64,000 nt of DNA, taken from Bacillota bacterium (GTDB taxonomy: Bacteria; Bacillota; Clostridia; Lachnospirales; Lachnospiraceae). This document shows, one piece after another, positions 7,730 to 15,751 of this stretch. Position 1 is the first letter of the stretch. Every line of letters begins with the position of its first letter. The notes beneath the pieces are model-generated. The model did no database searches, was not told where the DNA came from, and saw nothing but the letters and a program-made list of their open reading frames with translations. The stretch spans positions 186,001 to 250,000 of the forward strand of contig JAEWIZ010000008.1 in NCBI GenBank assembly GCA_023386815.1, in the 5' to 3' direction. The translations under genes and the position numbers were made by a program.

Positions 7730-9769
7730 GTGAAAATACAAAAGAATCTGAGTAGCATTAAAACAAGGATGATTTTATTGTTAGGGTTAATTATTCTGTC
7801 TGTCAGTATCGGAATTGGATTATTGTCCTATTATCTCTCTTCACAAGCCCTAATTCGCAACTTTGAATTAATGCTTTGTGAGATGGCAGAAGAATCAGCC
7901 GTATTATTGGAAAGTAATATCGCAGGAAGCTTTGATTTACTAGACATGATGATTTATGACTTAAAAGACTCTAAGCTTACTGCAAAGCAGAAGTCCACAA
8001 AGCTAAAAATGCAGGAAGTCAGGGGAAATTATTATCTGTTAGGTATTGCGGATAGGAAGGGAAAACTCATAACCTCTGCTGAAAAAGAGATTGATATTAA
8101 TGAACTTAGTGTTTACCAAAAGGCGATAAAGGGAGAACAGGCGGTAAGTGACCCAATGGAGGATGTGTTTGGTATCTCTGGAATTTCTTCCGATACCTTG
8201 GTCATAGTTTATGCTTCTCCGATTAAGGTGGGAAGCGAGGTGCAGGGAGTACTAATTGCAGTAAAATCCGGGAATGACTTTTGCACGTTGGTAAATGACA
8301 TTAGCTTTGGAAAAACCGGAAGTGCCTTTATGATTAATGAAAAGGGTGAAATGATTGCCCATAATAACTTATCCCTGGTATTTGATAAGACAAATATGAT
8401 TCAAAAGGCAGAACAGGATAAATCACTAAGGCAAATGGCCGATATGCTAACACTTATGGTGGATGGAACTACTGGTGCAGGTGAGTATATCTATCATGGA
8501 GCCAAGATGTATGCCGGCTATGCTCCCGTTGGAGCTACCGGATGGTCAATCGCCATCACCGGGGAAAGCAGTGAATTACTATCAAGCCTGAAGAATCTGG
8601 AGAAAACAAACCTGATTTTTACTGTTATCTTCTTTGTGTTCGGAGTTGTTGCTGTATTTCTTGCAACAAATAGTATTACAAAGGGCTTATTTCTGATTGT
8701 AGGTAACATTAAGCGCATGGCAGAAGGAGATTTAACCCTTGAGATTTCACAACGTAATCTGAAGCAGAAAGATGAAATAGGCATCTTAGCAATATCATTA
8801 GAGAAGCTTCAAAGCTTTATCAAAGAGATGGTATCTCATATGAAGAACAGTTCTTCGGATCTGGACGGTCAGACACAAACCTTATATACAACATCAAAAT
8901 CTGTAACCTTGGCTTCGGATCATGTAGCATCAGCAATCCAGGATGTAGCGAAAGGAGCTGGAGAGCAGGCAGAGGAGCTAAGCATGATGTTAGAGGGGTT
9001 AAATCATTTTTCCGTAGAGCTAAGCAATGTGGTACAGCTAATTGAAGATATTGATCACAATACCTGCGGTGTTCTTGCAATGGCTGAAGATAGTGGTAAA
9101 GAGATTAGATATTTAGTAAACTCCTCGAATGAGATCAATGGTTCCTTTACGGCTTTTATAGCTAAAACGGAGTCTTTGGGTGAGAATGTGAAGCAGGTAA
9201 ATGAGATTGTAGGCTATATTAATGATATAGCGGATCAAACAAACCTATTGTCGTTGAATGCAAGCATAGAGGCTGCAAGAGCGGGAGAAGCAGGACGAGG
9301 CTTCGCTGTAGTTGCTGATCATATCCGTAATCTAGCAGAGCAGACCAAAAAGCTATCAGTACATATTAATACCATAATTAACGATGTCTGTAATGAGACT
9401 GAAAGTATGGTAAAGGCAACCAGATCTTTGGATGGAGAGTTTCATCACCAAATTGAGATCTTAGAGAAGTCAGTGAATTCCTTTGATCAGATGATAAAAG
9501 CCTTCCAAAACATTGCTCCAGAGATAGAGGCAGTTAATACTTCGATTTTAACCGTAGACAATGATAAGAATACGATTGTTGAAAAGATTGGAGGAGTCGC
9601 TTCGATTGCTGAACAAGTATCAGCAGCCTCCCAGGAGATAGCAGCCTCCGCTCAGGAGATGAATGCCTCGATGGATGAAATAACCTCGGCCGCCCATAGT
9701 TTAACTGAGATGACCAAGGGAATGCAAAGGCAGGTGGGGAGGTTTCAGGTTGTGAATGAGGAATTATAG
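7730..9769 (+). CDS. Methyl-accepting chemotaxis protein (extracellular sensor, HAMP, MCP signalling domain)
   Basis: A transmembrane chemoreceptor that signals through CheW/CheA. I start it at the GTG at 7730 because GGGGAGG lies eight bases upstream; the frame remains open further 5'. The 679-residue product has a first membrane helix at about 14-36 and an extracellular dCache-like sensor of about 250 residues. A second helix (FTVIFFVFGVVAVFLA) comes near residue 300, followed by a HAMP domain and a long coiled-coil signalling domain. Its hairpin tip reads IADQTNLLSLNASIEAARAG then EAGRGFAVVADHIRNLAEQTK, and Gln/Glu-rich methylation segments such as SAASQEIAASAQEM are present. It lies between a sugar-binding protein and its transporter, so it probably senses the same ligand, directly or via the binding protein. 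Tandem repeats flank it on both sides. Confidence 0.92.
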   Translation: MKIQKNLSSIKTRMILLLGLIILSVSIGIGLLSYYLSSQALIRNFELMLCEMAEESAVLLESNIAGSFDLLDMMIYDLKDSKLTAKQKSTKLKMQEVRGNYYLLGIADRKGKLITSAEKEIDINELSVYQKAIKGEQAVSDPMEDVFGISGISSDTLVIVYASPIKVGSEVQGVLIAVKSGNDFCTLVNDISFGKTGSAFMINEKGEMIAHNNLSLVFDKTNMIQKAEQDKSLRQMADMLTLMVDGTTGAGEYIYHGAKMYAGYAPVGATGWSIAITGESSELLSSLKNLEKTNLIFTVIFFVFGVVAVFLATNSITKGLFLIVGNIKRMAEGDLTLEISQRNLKQKDEIGILAISLEKLQSFIKEMVSHMKNSSSDLDGQTQTLYTTSKSVTLASDHVASAIQDVAKGAGEQAEELSMMLEGLNHFSVELSNVVQLIEDIDHNTCGVLAMAEDSGKEIRYLVNSSNEINGSFTAFIAKTESLGENVKQVNEIVGYINDIADQTNLLSLNASIEAARAGEAGRGFAVVADHIRNLAEQTKKLSVHINTIINDVCNETESMVKATRSLDGEFHHQIEILEKSVNSFDQMIKAFQNIAPEIEAVNTSILTVDNDKNTIVEKIGGVASIAEQVSAASQEIAASAQEMNASMDEITSAAHSLTEMTKGMQRQVGRFQVVNEEL

Positions 9770-9797
9770 GAGGATGAGAAGCTATAAGAGGTAAAAA

Positions 9798-9918
9798 ACT
9801 ATAAAAGTATTGGACCATAAAATACTGGACTATAAAAGTACTGGACTATAAAAGTACCAGACTATAAAAGTACTAGAAAGTACTGATCAATATAATTACT
9901 GGACTATAAAAATGCAGT
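9798..9918. repeat. 16-bp tandem repeat (ACTATAAAAGTACTGG)
   Basis: Copies or near-copies of ACTATAAAAGTACTGG start at 9798, 9814 (15 bp), 9829, 9845 and 9861. A degraded stretch follows, then another ACTATAAAA at 9903. The tract fills the gap between the chemoreceptor stop codon and its terminator. It looks like slippage-type expansion rather than an array with unique spacers. Confidence 0.8.
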
Positions 9919-9948
9919 AGTATTAAAGATAAAAGACGATAGAGACTA

Positions 9949-9989
9949 AAAAACCGATTGTTTTGGAGTATTGGAGCAATCGGTTTTTT
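9949..9989 (+). terminator. Intrinsic terminator after the chemoreceptor gene
   Basis: AAACCGATTG (9951-9960) / CAATCGGTTT (9977-9986), 10 bp with a 16-nt loop and a run of six T. It separates the binding-protein/chemoreceptor unit from the ATPase-led operon. Confidence 0.9.
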
Positions 9990-10136
9990 AATTTGTGGCA
10001 GATAAGAGGCAGTTAATATGAAGAGGATCTCCATGATTTCAAAAAGCAGATATCACACATAACGCTCAAAAGCATATCACAATGACAGTTATCTTGTTCA
10101 CTTGAGTATAACCCATCACAATATTTTGCACCACTA

Positions 10137-10257
10137 CCACAATATTTTACATAGTTAAGAAATTAACAAGAAAATTGATAATAAAGTACACGAACACAGA
10201 AATCCTGTTTCTTCTGAAAAAATAAAGGAAATGTTATAGTTGTTTCAGAAACAAGAT
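10137..10257 (+). promoter_or_regulatory. Promoter/operator module, copy 2 (upstream of the CUT2 ATPase)
   Basis: Near-duplicate of 5898-6017. CACAATATTTTACATAG comes first, then AATAAAGTACACGAACACAG, then TTCTGA (10212-10217), 17 bp, TATAGT (10235-10240). Flanking inverted arms are TGTTTCTTCTGAA (10206-10218) and TTTCAGAAACA (10243-10253). The distance from the -10 to the downstream arm is the same in both copies. An extra CACAATATTTT lies just upstream (10117-10127). The ATPase gene begins only ~45 bp later, so this copy acts close to the gene while copy 1 sits ~350 bp from its gene. Confidence 0.65.
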
Positions 10258-10278
10258 AACACCCTGGAGGATGAAAAA

Positions 10279-10302
10279 ATGAAATGGGAGGCATTGAAAT
10301 GA
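10279..10302 (+). CDS. Possible seven-codon leader ORF coupled to the ATPase gene
   Basis: An ATG at 10279, eight bases after GGAGG (10266-10270), opens a seven-codon frame (MKWEALK). Its TGA overlaps the ATPase start as ATGA (10299-10302). The second ribosome site (GGAGG, 10287-10291) lies inside this mini-ORF. The arrangement would allow translational coupling. It is short enough to be chance. Confidence 0.3.
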   Translation: MKWEALK

Positions 10303-11792
10303 AGCAGGAAATCAAGCTTAGGGTATCTCAGATAGAGAAATCCTTTCCCGGCGTCAAGGCTTTAGATAAAATTGATTTCGAAGTTAGAAAAGGTACGGTT
10401 CATGCTCTTTGTGGAGAAAATGGAGCTGGCAAATCCACTTTAATGAAAATCATCAATGGCATTTATAAACCGGATGCGGGGCAGATCTTCATTGACGAAA
10501 AACCGGTTAAGATTCAAAGTCCAATCCATGCCAGACAGCATGGTATCGCGATGATTGCTCAGGAACTCAATTATGTACCGGAGATGTCTATTGAAGAGAA
10601 TTTATTTTTGGGAAGATTGCCGGTTAAAAAAACTGGTAAGGTAGATTGGAAGCTTTTGCGAAAGAAAACGCTGGAGTTTTTGGAAGCGGAGCAGTTACCT
10701 TATAAGCCGACACAAAAGCTGAAAACCTTAACGGTATCAGATATTCAGATGCTCGAAATTATTAAGGCTATCTCCAACAATGCGGAGATTATTGTAATGG
10801 ATGAACCAACCTCCTCCATTACCCATAGAGAGGTAGAGATGCTCTTTAAAAAGATTGCAGAGCTGAAAGCACAAGGAGTAAGCATTGTGTATATCTCTCA
10901 TAAACTTGATGAGGTATTTCGTATTGCTGACGATATTACCGTATTTCGAGATGGTACAGTAGTGGAAAGCCATCCAGCAGAAGAAATGACTATGGATCAG
11001 GTAATTTCACTCATGGTAGGACGAAAAATGGAAAATGTATATCCGAAAGAGACTGTCCCGGTTGGAGAAACATTACTAGATGTAAAAGGATTACATAGTA
11101 CAGGGATATTCAAGGATATTGATTTTCATGTAAAGAAAGGCGAGATTGTGGGCTTTGCCGGGCTTGTTGGAGCGGGAAGAACCGAGGTAATGAGAGCAAT
11201 CTTTGGCTTAGATCCTATTACCTCCGGTGATATCCATATCAACAATAAGAAAGTTGTGATAAAAAGGGTTGCAGACAGCATCCGGCACAAGATGGTTATG
11301 CTTTCAGAGGATCGGAGACGATATGGAATTATTCCTATTCGAAGTGTTATGGAAAATGCCAGCATCTCCAGTCTGGAAAAGGTTATCTATGGTGGCTACG
11401 CCCACGATAAAGAAGAACGCAGGATTGTGGGAGAGTACTTTAAGAAAATGAATGTGAAGACACCTTCCCTGGATACACCAATCCAATCCTTAAGTGGTGG
11501 TAATCAACAGAAGGTATTGCTCGCAAAATGGATGCTGAGGGATCCCCAGATATTAATTCTGGATGAACCTACAAGAGGCATTGATGTAGGAGCTAAATTT
11601 GAGATCTATAAGCTGATGGTGGATATGGCGAAGCAGGGAAGAGCAGTAATTATGGTATCCTCCGAGTTGCCGGAGCTCATCGGTATGTGTGACCGTATCT
11701 ATGTTATGAACCAGGGTAAGATCACCGGAGAATTAAAACAGCCTGAGTTTAGTCAGGAAGCCATCATGAAATATGCGACTAATACGAAATAG
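10299..11792 (+). CDS. CUT2 sugar ABC transporter ATP-binding protein (two ABC domains, RbsA/XylG/MglA type)
   Basis: Energises import of the ligand bound by the 6.4-kb lipoprotein. The 497-residue protein has two tandem ABC domains. The first has Walker A GENGAGKSTLMK, signature-like LTVSDIQMLEI and Walker B IIVMDEPTSSI. The second has the degenerate P-loop GLVGAGRTEVMR, signature LSGGNQQKV and Walker B ILILDEPTRGID. The non-canonical first signature and degenerate second P-loop are usual in CUT2 ATPases. The ATG at 10299 is preferred over 10284 because GGAGG (10287-10291) is seven bases upstream of it. The gene opens an operon with the permease, polyol dehydrogenase and xylulokinase genes and carries the second copy of the duplicated promoter module. 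Confidence 0.92.
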   Translation: MKQEIKLRVSQIEKSFPGVKALDKIDFEVRKGTVHALCGENGAGKSTLMKIINGIYKPDAGQIFIDEKPVKIQSPIHARQHGIAMIAQELNYVPEMSIEENLFLGRLPVKKTGKVDWKLLRKKTLEFLEAEQLPYKPTQKLKTLTVSDIQMLEIIKAISNNAEIIVMDEPTSSITHREVEMLFKKIAELKAQGVSIVYISHKLDEVFRIADDITVFRDGTVVESHPAEEMTMDQVISLMVGRKMENVYPKETVPVGETLLDVKGLHSTGIFKDIDFHVKKGEIVGFAGLVGAGRTEVMRAIFGLDPITSGDIHINNKKVVIKRVADSIRHKMVMLSEDRRRYGIIPIRSVMENASISSLEKVIYGGYAHDKEERRIVGEYFKKMNVKTPSLDTPIQSLSGGNQQKVLLAKWMLRDPQILILDEPTRGIDVGAKFEIYKLMVDMAKQGRAVIMVSSELPELIGMCDRIYVMNQGKITGELKQPEFSQEAIMKYATNTK

Positions 11793-11803
11793 GAGGGTAA
11801 GAA

Positions 11804-12784
11804 ATGTTCGCAAAAATTAAAAATACTCCGGCTAAGGAGAAGTATTCCATATTTATAGTTTTATTTGTAATGATTTTTCTATGTAGCTTTTTAAATAAAA
11901 ACTTTTTATCACCGGTCAATCTATCCAATATTATGAAGCAGCTGGCGGTAAGCACGATCCTGGCCTATGGTGAAATGCTCTTAATTATCAGTGGTATGTT
12001 GGATCTTTCCTCTGGTGCGGTACTGGCATTGTCCGGTGTGCTATCCATTATTGCTTATAAATCCACCGGTTCGTTAGTATTAGCAGTTATCGTAGCTATT
12101 GCTGTAGCTGTAGCCTGTAACCTGGTAAATGCATTTATGATTACCAATCTTAATGCACCTCCCTTTATTGCGACACTTGTTATGATGCAGGTGGCCAGAG
12201 GTGTTGCCTTACTGATTACCGATGGACAGAATATCTTACAGCTAAAAGATTATGTCATCTTTGGTCAAGGAAATATTGGGCCAATTCCCATTTCCATTAT
12301 TATTACAGCAGTCATCACTATAGTAATCTGGTATATCCTAAGACACACCAGACTTGGTCGTTCTCTCTATGCAATCGGCGGTAATGAAGAAGCTTCCGTT
12401 GCAGCAGGTATCACAGTTAAGAAGAATAAATATATCGTATTTATTATCAATGGTATCTTGGTAGGTATCGCAGGTATCTTATTTATGTCCCGTGTTAACG
12501 CAGGTCTGCCAAACGGTGCAATAGGCTACGAAATGGAAGGTTTGACAGCTGCCATTGTCGGTGGAACCAGTTTCTCCGGCGGTGTAGGTACTACCATGGG
12601 AACCTTAGCCGGTGCGTTTATCATTGGTTGCTTAAATAACATCATGAACTTAATCGGTGTAGATTCCTATGTTCAACAGATTGTCAAAGCATGCATCATC
12701 GCACTTGCCGTAATCTGGGATATCAGATCCAAATCTAAGAAAACAAGAAAGGTTATTCTTGTAGAAGAAAAGAAAGAGAATTAG
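11804..12784 (+). CDS. CUT2 sugar ABC transporter permease (RbsC type)
   Basis: A 326-residue polytopic membrane protein forming the translocation channel of the importer; CUT2 permeases act as homodimers with one double ATPase. About eight to ten hydrophobic helices are visible. The BPD_transp_2 landmarks include ISGMLDLSSGAVLALSGVLS, GGNEEASVAAGI, and GLTAAIVGGTSFSGGVGT near the C-terminus. The C-terminal tail is basic. It follows the ATPase gene by 11 bp with a GGAGGG ribosome site, so the two are co-transcribed. Substrate is not readable from the sequence. Confidence 0.92.
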   Translation: MFAKIKNTPAKEKYSIFIVLFVMIFLCSFLNKNFLSPVNLSNIMKQLAVSTILAYGEMLLIISGMLDLSSGAVLALSGVLSIIAYKSTGSLVLAVIVAIAVAVACNLVNAFMITNLNAPPFIATLVMMQVARGVALLITDGQNILQLKDYVIFGQGNIGPIPISIIITAVITIVIWYILRHTRLGRSLYAIGGNEEASVAAGITVKKNKYIVFIINGILVGIAGILFMSRVNAGLPNGAIGYEMEGLTAAIVGGTSFSGGVGTTMGTLAGAFIIGCLNNIMNLIGVDSYVQQIVKACIIALAVIWDIRSKSKKTRKVILVEEKKEN

Positions 12785-12846
12785 TTAGCAGAGCCATTTG
12801 CAGAAAGCATTACCTATTTAGTATAAATAGAAAAGGAGAAGGTATT

Positions 12847-13887
12847 ATGAAGAATCAAGCAGTCTTTATGACAGGGTTAAACAAAATGGAAATCAGAGAT
12901 GTGGAAGTACCAGCAATCAAGGATCATGAGGTATTGGTAAAGCTAGAGTATGTGGGAATTTGTGGTTCTGACGTACATTATCTGGAGCATGGCTCCATCG
13001 GTGATTTTATCGTGAATGGTGATTTTATTCTTGGCCATGAGTGTGCTGGCGAGATTGTAGCCATAGGAAGCAAGGTAACAGATTTAGAGCTTGGTGATAA
13101 GGTTGCATTAGAGCCTGGCTGTACCTGTGGACAATGTGAGTTCTGTAAAACCGGTAAATATAATCTTTGCCCGGATGTAGAATTCTTAGCAACCCCTCCT
13201 TATCATGGATGCCTTGAGAATTATATCGCATTTCCAGCTAATATGTGCTTTAAGTTACCGGAGAATATTACCTCCAAAGAAGGCGCATTGGTAGAGCCTT
13301 TAGCAGTTGGTATGCATGCAGCAGCACAGGGGAATGTAAAATTAGGGGATTCCGTAGTTATTCTCGGCTCCGGCTGTATCGGCCTTGTTACTTTGTTAGC
13401 CTGCAAGGCATATGGCGCAACGGATATCACAGTGGTCGATGTTATGCCTAAGAGATTAGAATATGCTATGAAGCTGGGAGCTACCAGAGTTATTAATGCA
13501 AAGGAAGAGGATGTTGTTGCTAAACTGGAGGAGATTACAAAGGGAAAAGGTACCGATGTAGTAATAGAGACCGCAGGCAGCAAGATTACAATAAAACAGA
13601 CTGCATATTTAGTAAAGAGAGGCGGAACTATCGTCCTTGTAGGTATGGCGCCGGAGGATATCATTGATTACAATTTTGCAAAAATTTTGTCCAAGGAAGC
13701 TACTATCACATCCGTATTCCGCTACAGAAACATCTATCCAAAGGCAATTAATGCCATTGCAAAAGGAATTATTGATGTATCCGGTATTGTTACCCATGAA
13801 TTTAATTTTGAAGATACGGCAAAAGCCTTTGATTTTGTCATTAACAATAAGAACGATGTTGTAAAAGCTGTAATCAAAATAGGATAA
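12847..13887 (+). CDS. Zinc-dependent medium-chain polyol dehydrogenase (xylitol/sorbitol dehydrogenase type)
   Basis: Oxidises a polyol at C2 with NAD+, for example xylitol to D-xylulose. The 346-residue MDR-family protein has catalytic-zinc ligands C39, H64 and E65 (CGSDVHYLEHG and GHECAGE). The structural-zinc cysteines are C94, C97, C100 and C108 (CTCGQCEFCKTGKYNLC), and a Rossmann GSGCIGLV motif is present. The neighbours, a CUT2 importer before and xylulokinase ten bases after, point to a pentitol giving D-xylulose. D-arabitol or sorbitol remain possible. It follows the permease by 62 bp with an AAGGAGAAGG ribosome site. Confidence 0.9.
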   Translation: MKNQAVFMTGLNKMEIRDVEVPAIKDHEVLVKLEYVGICGSDVHYLEHGSIGDFIVNGDFILGHECAGEIVAIGSKVTDLELGDKVALEPGCTCGQCEFCKTGKYNLCPDVEFLATPPYHGCLENYIAFPANMCFKLPENITSKEGALVEPLAVGMHAAAQGNVKLGDSVVILGSGCIGLVTLLACKAYGATDITVVDVMPKRLEYAMKLGATRVINAKEEDVVAKLEEITKGKGTDVVIETAGSKITIKQTAYLVKRGGTIVLVGMAPEDIIDYNFAKILSKEATITSVFRYRNIYPKAINAIAKGIIDVSGIVTHEFNFEDTAKAFDFVINNKNDVVKAVIKIG

Positions 13888-13896
13888 GGTGAGGCT

Positions 13897-15366
13897 ATGT
13901 ATTATATTGGAATTGATTTAGGAACATCAGCCGTTAAGCTTCTTCTCATGGAAGGAAAGGGCACTATTTTAAATAGTGTATCAAAGGAATATCCGTTATA
14001 TTTTCCTCATCCCGGTTGGTCTGAGCAGCACCCGAAGGACTGGTGGAATGCTGTATGCGAAGGTATCATAGAGCTCACAAAGGACTTTGACAAAAGTAAG
14101 GTGGCAGGAATCAGCTTTGGCGGGCAGATGCACGGACTTGTCATACTGGATCAACAAGATGAGGTGATACGTCCCGCAATCCTTTGGAATGATGGAAGAA
14201 GTATTGAGGAAACTGAATATTTGAATCAGGTGATTGGCAAGGAGAAATTATCGGAGTACACAGCAAATATTGCCTTTGCCGGATTTACAGCACCGAAGAT
14301 TCTATGGGTGAAAAATAAAGAACCGGAGAATTTTGCAAGAATCAGTAAGATCATGCTTCCTAAGGATTATATTGCTTATCAGCTGTCAGGAACCTTCTGT
14401 ACGGATGTATCCGATGCTTCAGGTATGCTACTGCTGGATGTAAAGCATAAATGTTGGTCTAAGGAAATGCTTGAAATCTGCCATATCACAGAGAGTCAGG
14501 TGCCGCACCTATTTGAAAGCTATGATATTGTAGGAACCTTGAAGCCAGAGCTGGCGCAAAAACTGGGGTTAGAGGACACAGTAAAAATTGTTGCCGGAGC
14601 GGCAGATAATGCGGCAGCAGCCGTAGGAACGGGCACTGTCGGTGAGGGTATGTGCAATATCTCCCTTGGAACCTCGGGTACAATCTTCATCTCCAGTAAG
14701 AATTTTGGAGTGGACAAATATAATGCATTGCATGCCTTTGCTCACGCAGATGGTAATTATCATTTGTTGGGTTGCATGTTAAGTGCTGCCTCCTGTAATA
14801 AGTGGTGGATGGATGAGATCATTGGTTCCAGAGATTATACTGAGGCACAAAGTAAGATTACTAAGCTTGGAGATAATCACGTCTTCTTCCTGCCTTACTT
14901 GATGGGCGAGAGGTCTCCCCATAATAATCCAAATGCCAGAGGCACCTTTATTGGGATGACTATGGATACCACGAGAACTGATATGACGCAAGCAGTACTT
15001 GAGGGTGTAGCCTTTGCAATCAGGGATAGCTTTGAGGTAGTAAAGGCACTTGGAGTAAAGATAGAGAGAACGAAGATATCTGGTGGTGGAGCAAAGAGCC
15101 CGCTTTGGAGAAGGATTTTTGCAAATGTATTAAATATTAAGGTAGATATCTTAGAAAGCGAGGAAGGGCCAAGTCTCGGTGGAGCTATGCTGGCAGCAGT
15201 GGCTTGTGGCGAACATGCCAATGTGGAGGAAGCAGCGAAGATAGTAAAGATTGTGGATACCATCTTGCCGGAGCCTGAGATAGCTGCAAAATATGAGGTG
15301 AAATACCGCCAATTTGCTAAGATCTATCCTACCGTGAAGGATTTATTTCAAGAGATATCTGGATAA
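13897..15366 (+). CDS. xylB: Xylulokinase (FGGY family)
   Basis: Phosphorylates D-xylulose to D-xylulose 5-phosphate, feeding the pentose phosphate pathway. The 489-residue FGGY carbohydrate kinase opens with the phosphate-binding GIDLGTSAVKLLLMEG. It contains the xylulokinase-typical MHGLVILD and ILWNDGR segments, the catalytic aspartate in AGAADNAAAAVGTG (D237), the LGTSG loop and the C-terminal GGGAKSPLWRRIFANVL. It starts ten bases after the polyol dehydrogenase with a GGTGAGG ribosome site and is the last gene of the operon. Assignment within FGGY kinases is good but not absolute; a ribulokinase or other ketose kinase is less likely given the sequence and context. Confidence 0.9.
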   Translation: MYYIGIDLGTSAVKLLLMEGKGTILNSVSKEYPLYFPHPGWSEQHPKDWWNAVCEGIIELTKDFDKSKVAGISFGGQMHGLVILDQQDEVIRPAILWNDGRSIEETEYLNQVIGKEKLSEYTANIAFAGFTAPKILWVKNKEPENFARISKIMLPKDYIAYQLSGTFCTDVSDASGMLLLDVKHKCWSKEMLEICHITESQVPHLFESYDIVGTLKPELAQKLGLEDTVKIVAGAADNAAAAVGTGTVGEGMCNISLGTSGTIFISSKNFGVDKYNALHAFAHADGNYHLLGCMLSAASCNKWWMDEIIGSRDYTEAQSKITKLGDNHVFFLPYLMGERSPHNNPNARGTFIGMTMDTTRTDMTQAVLEGVAFAIRDSFEVVKALGVKIERTKISGGGAKSPLWRRIFANVLNIKVDILESEEGPSLGGAMLAAVACGEHANVEEAAKIVKIVDTILPEPEIAAKYEVKYRQFAKIYPTVKDLFQEISG

Positions 15367-15456
15367 ATGATATAACGTATAACATTTGAATTAATAAACA
15401 TAAAATAACAGAAAGTCACTCATAAAACAGATCAGCAGAACTACTCAAACAGAAAG

Positions 15457-15480
15457 AACGCTCCCTTGGGAGCGCTTTTT
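15457..15480 (+). terminator. Intrinsic terminator after xylB
   Basis: CGCTCCC / GGGAGCG (15459-15465 and 15468-15474) with a two-base loop by perfect pairing, followed by CTTTTTCTG. It ends the transporter-dehydrogenase-kinase operon. Confidence 0.85.
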
Positions 15481-15675
15481 CTGTTGCTTAGCATATCAGG
15501 GATTTAATTCCTATGTTAAAAATGCACAAAAATATTGCATATTATGGGTTATTGATTTATGATAAAAGAACATATTGAATAAGAAACACCTTATTTTTAG
15601 AAAAAAGACGATAGATTATGAAATAAAATAACAACAAACAAGTAATTGTGCACATGTTGTAGTGCGTAAACTTCT

Positions 15676-15730
15676 TTGAAAATATATATTTAAAATATAT
15701 ATTATAGAAAGTCTGATTAAGGAATTGGCA
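15676..15730 (+). promoter_or_regulatory. Promoter region of the sensor operon with AT palindromes and the shared 17-bp word (copy 2)
   Basis: TTGAAA (15676-15681), an 18-bp spacer and TATTAT (15700-15705) form a plausible promoter. It overlaps two copies of the palindrome AATATATATT (15681-15690 and 15694-15703). Nine bases further on is TGATTAAGGAATTGGCA (15714-15730), identical to 7635-7651 before the chemoreceptor gene. The rest of the gap since the xylB terminator is AT-rich and holds nothing I could assign. Confidence 0.5.
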
Positions 15731-15751
15731 ATGATTTGAAGGGAGATATCC

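Noticed and set aside
9798..9918. CRISPR array
   Set aside because: The 16-bp units are directly adjacent with no unique spacers and there are no cas genes.
10284..10298. Upstream ATG of the CUT2 ATPase as the start
   Set aside because: It lies too close to the ribosome site that serves 10299 and adds only MGGIE, which lies outside the family's conserved start.
13221..13664. 147-codon minus-strand frame inside the polyol dehydrogenase gene
   Set aside because: Antisense shadow of a clear zinc dehydrogenase with intact motifs.
15714..15730. Sigma-54 promoter suggested by TTGGCA
   Set aside because: The GC dinucleotide of the -12 element is missing at the required distance and no sigma-54 activator with an AAA+ domain is nearby.
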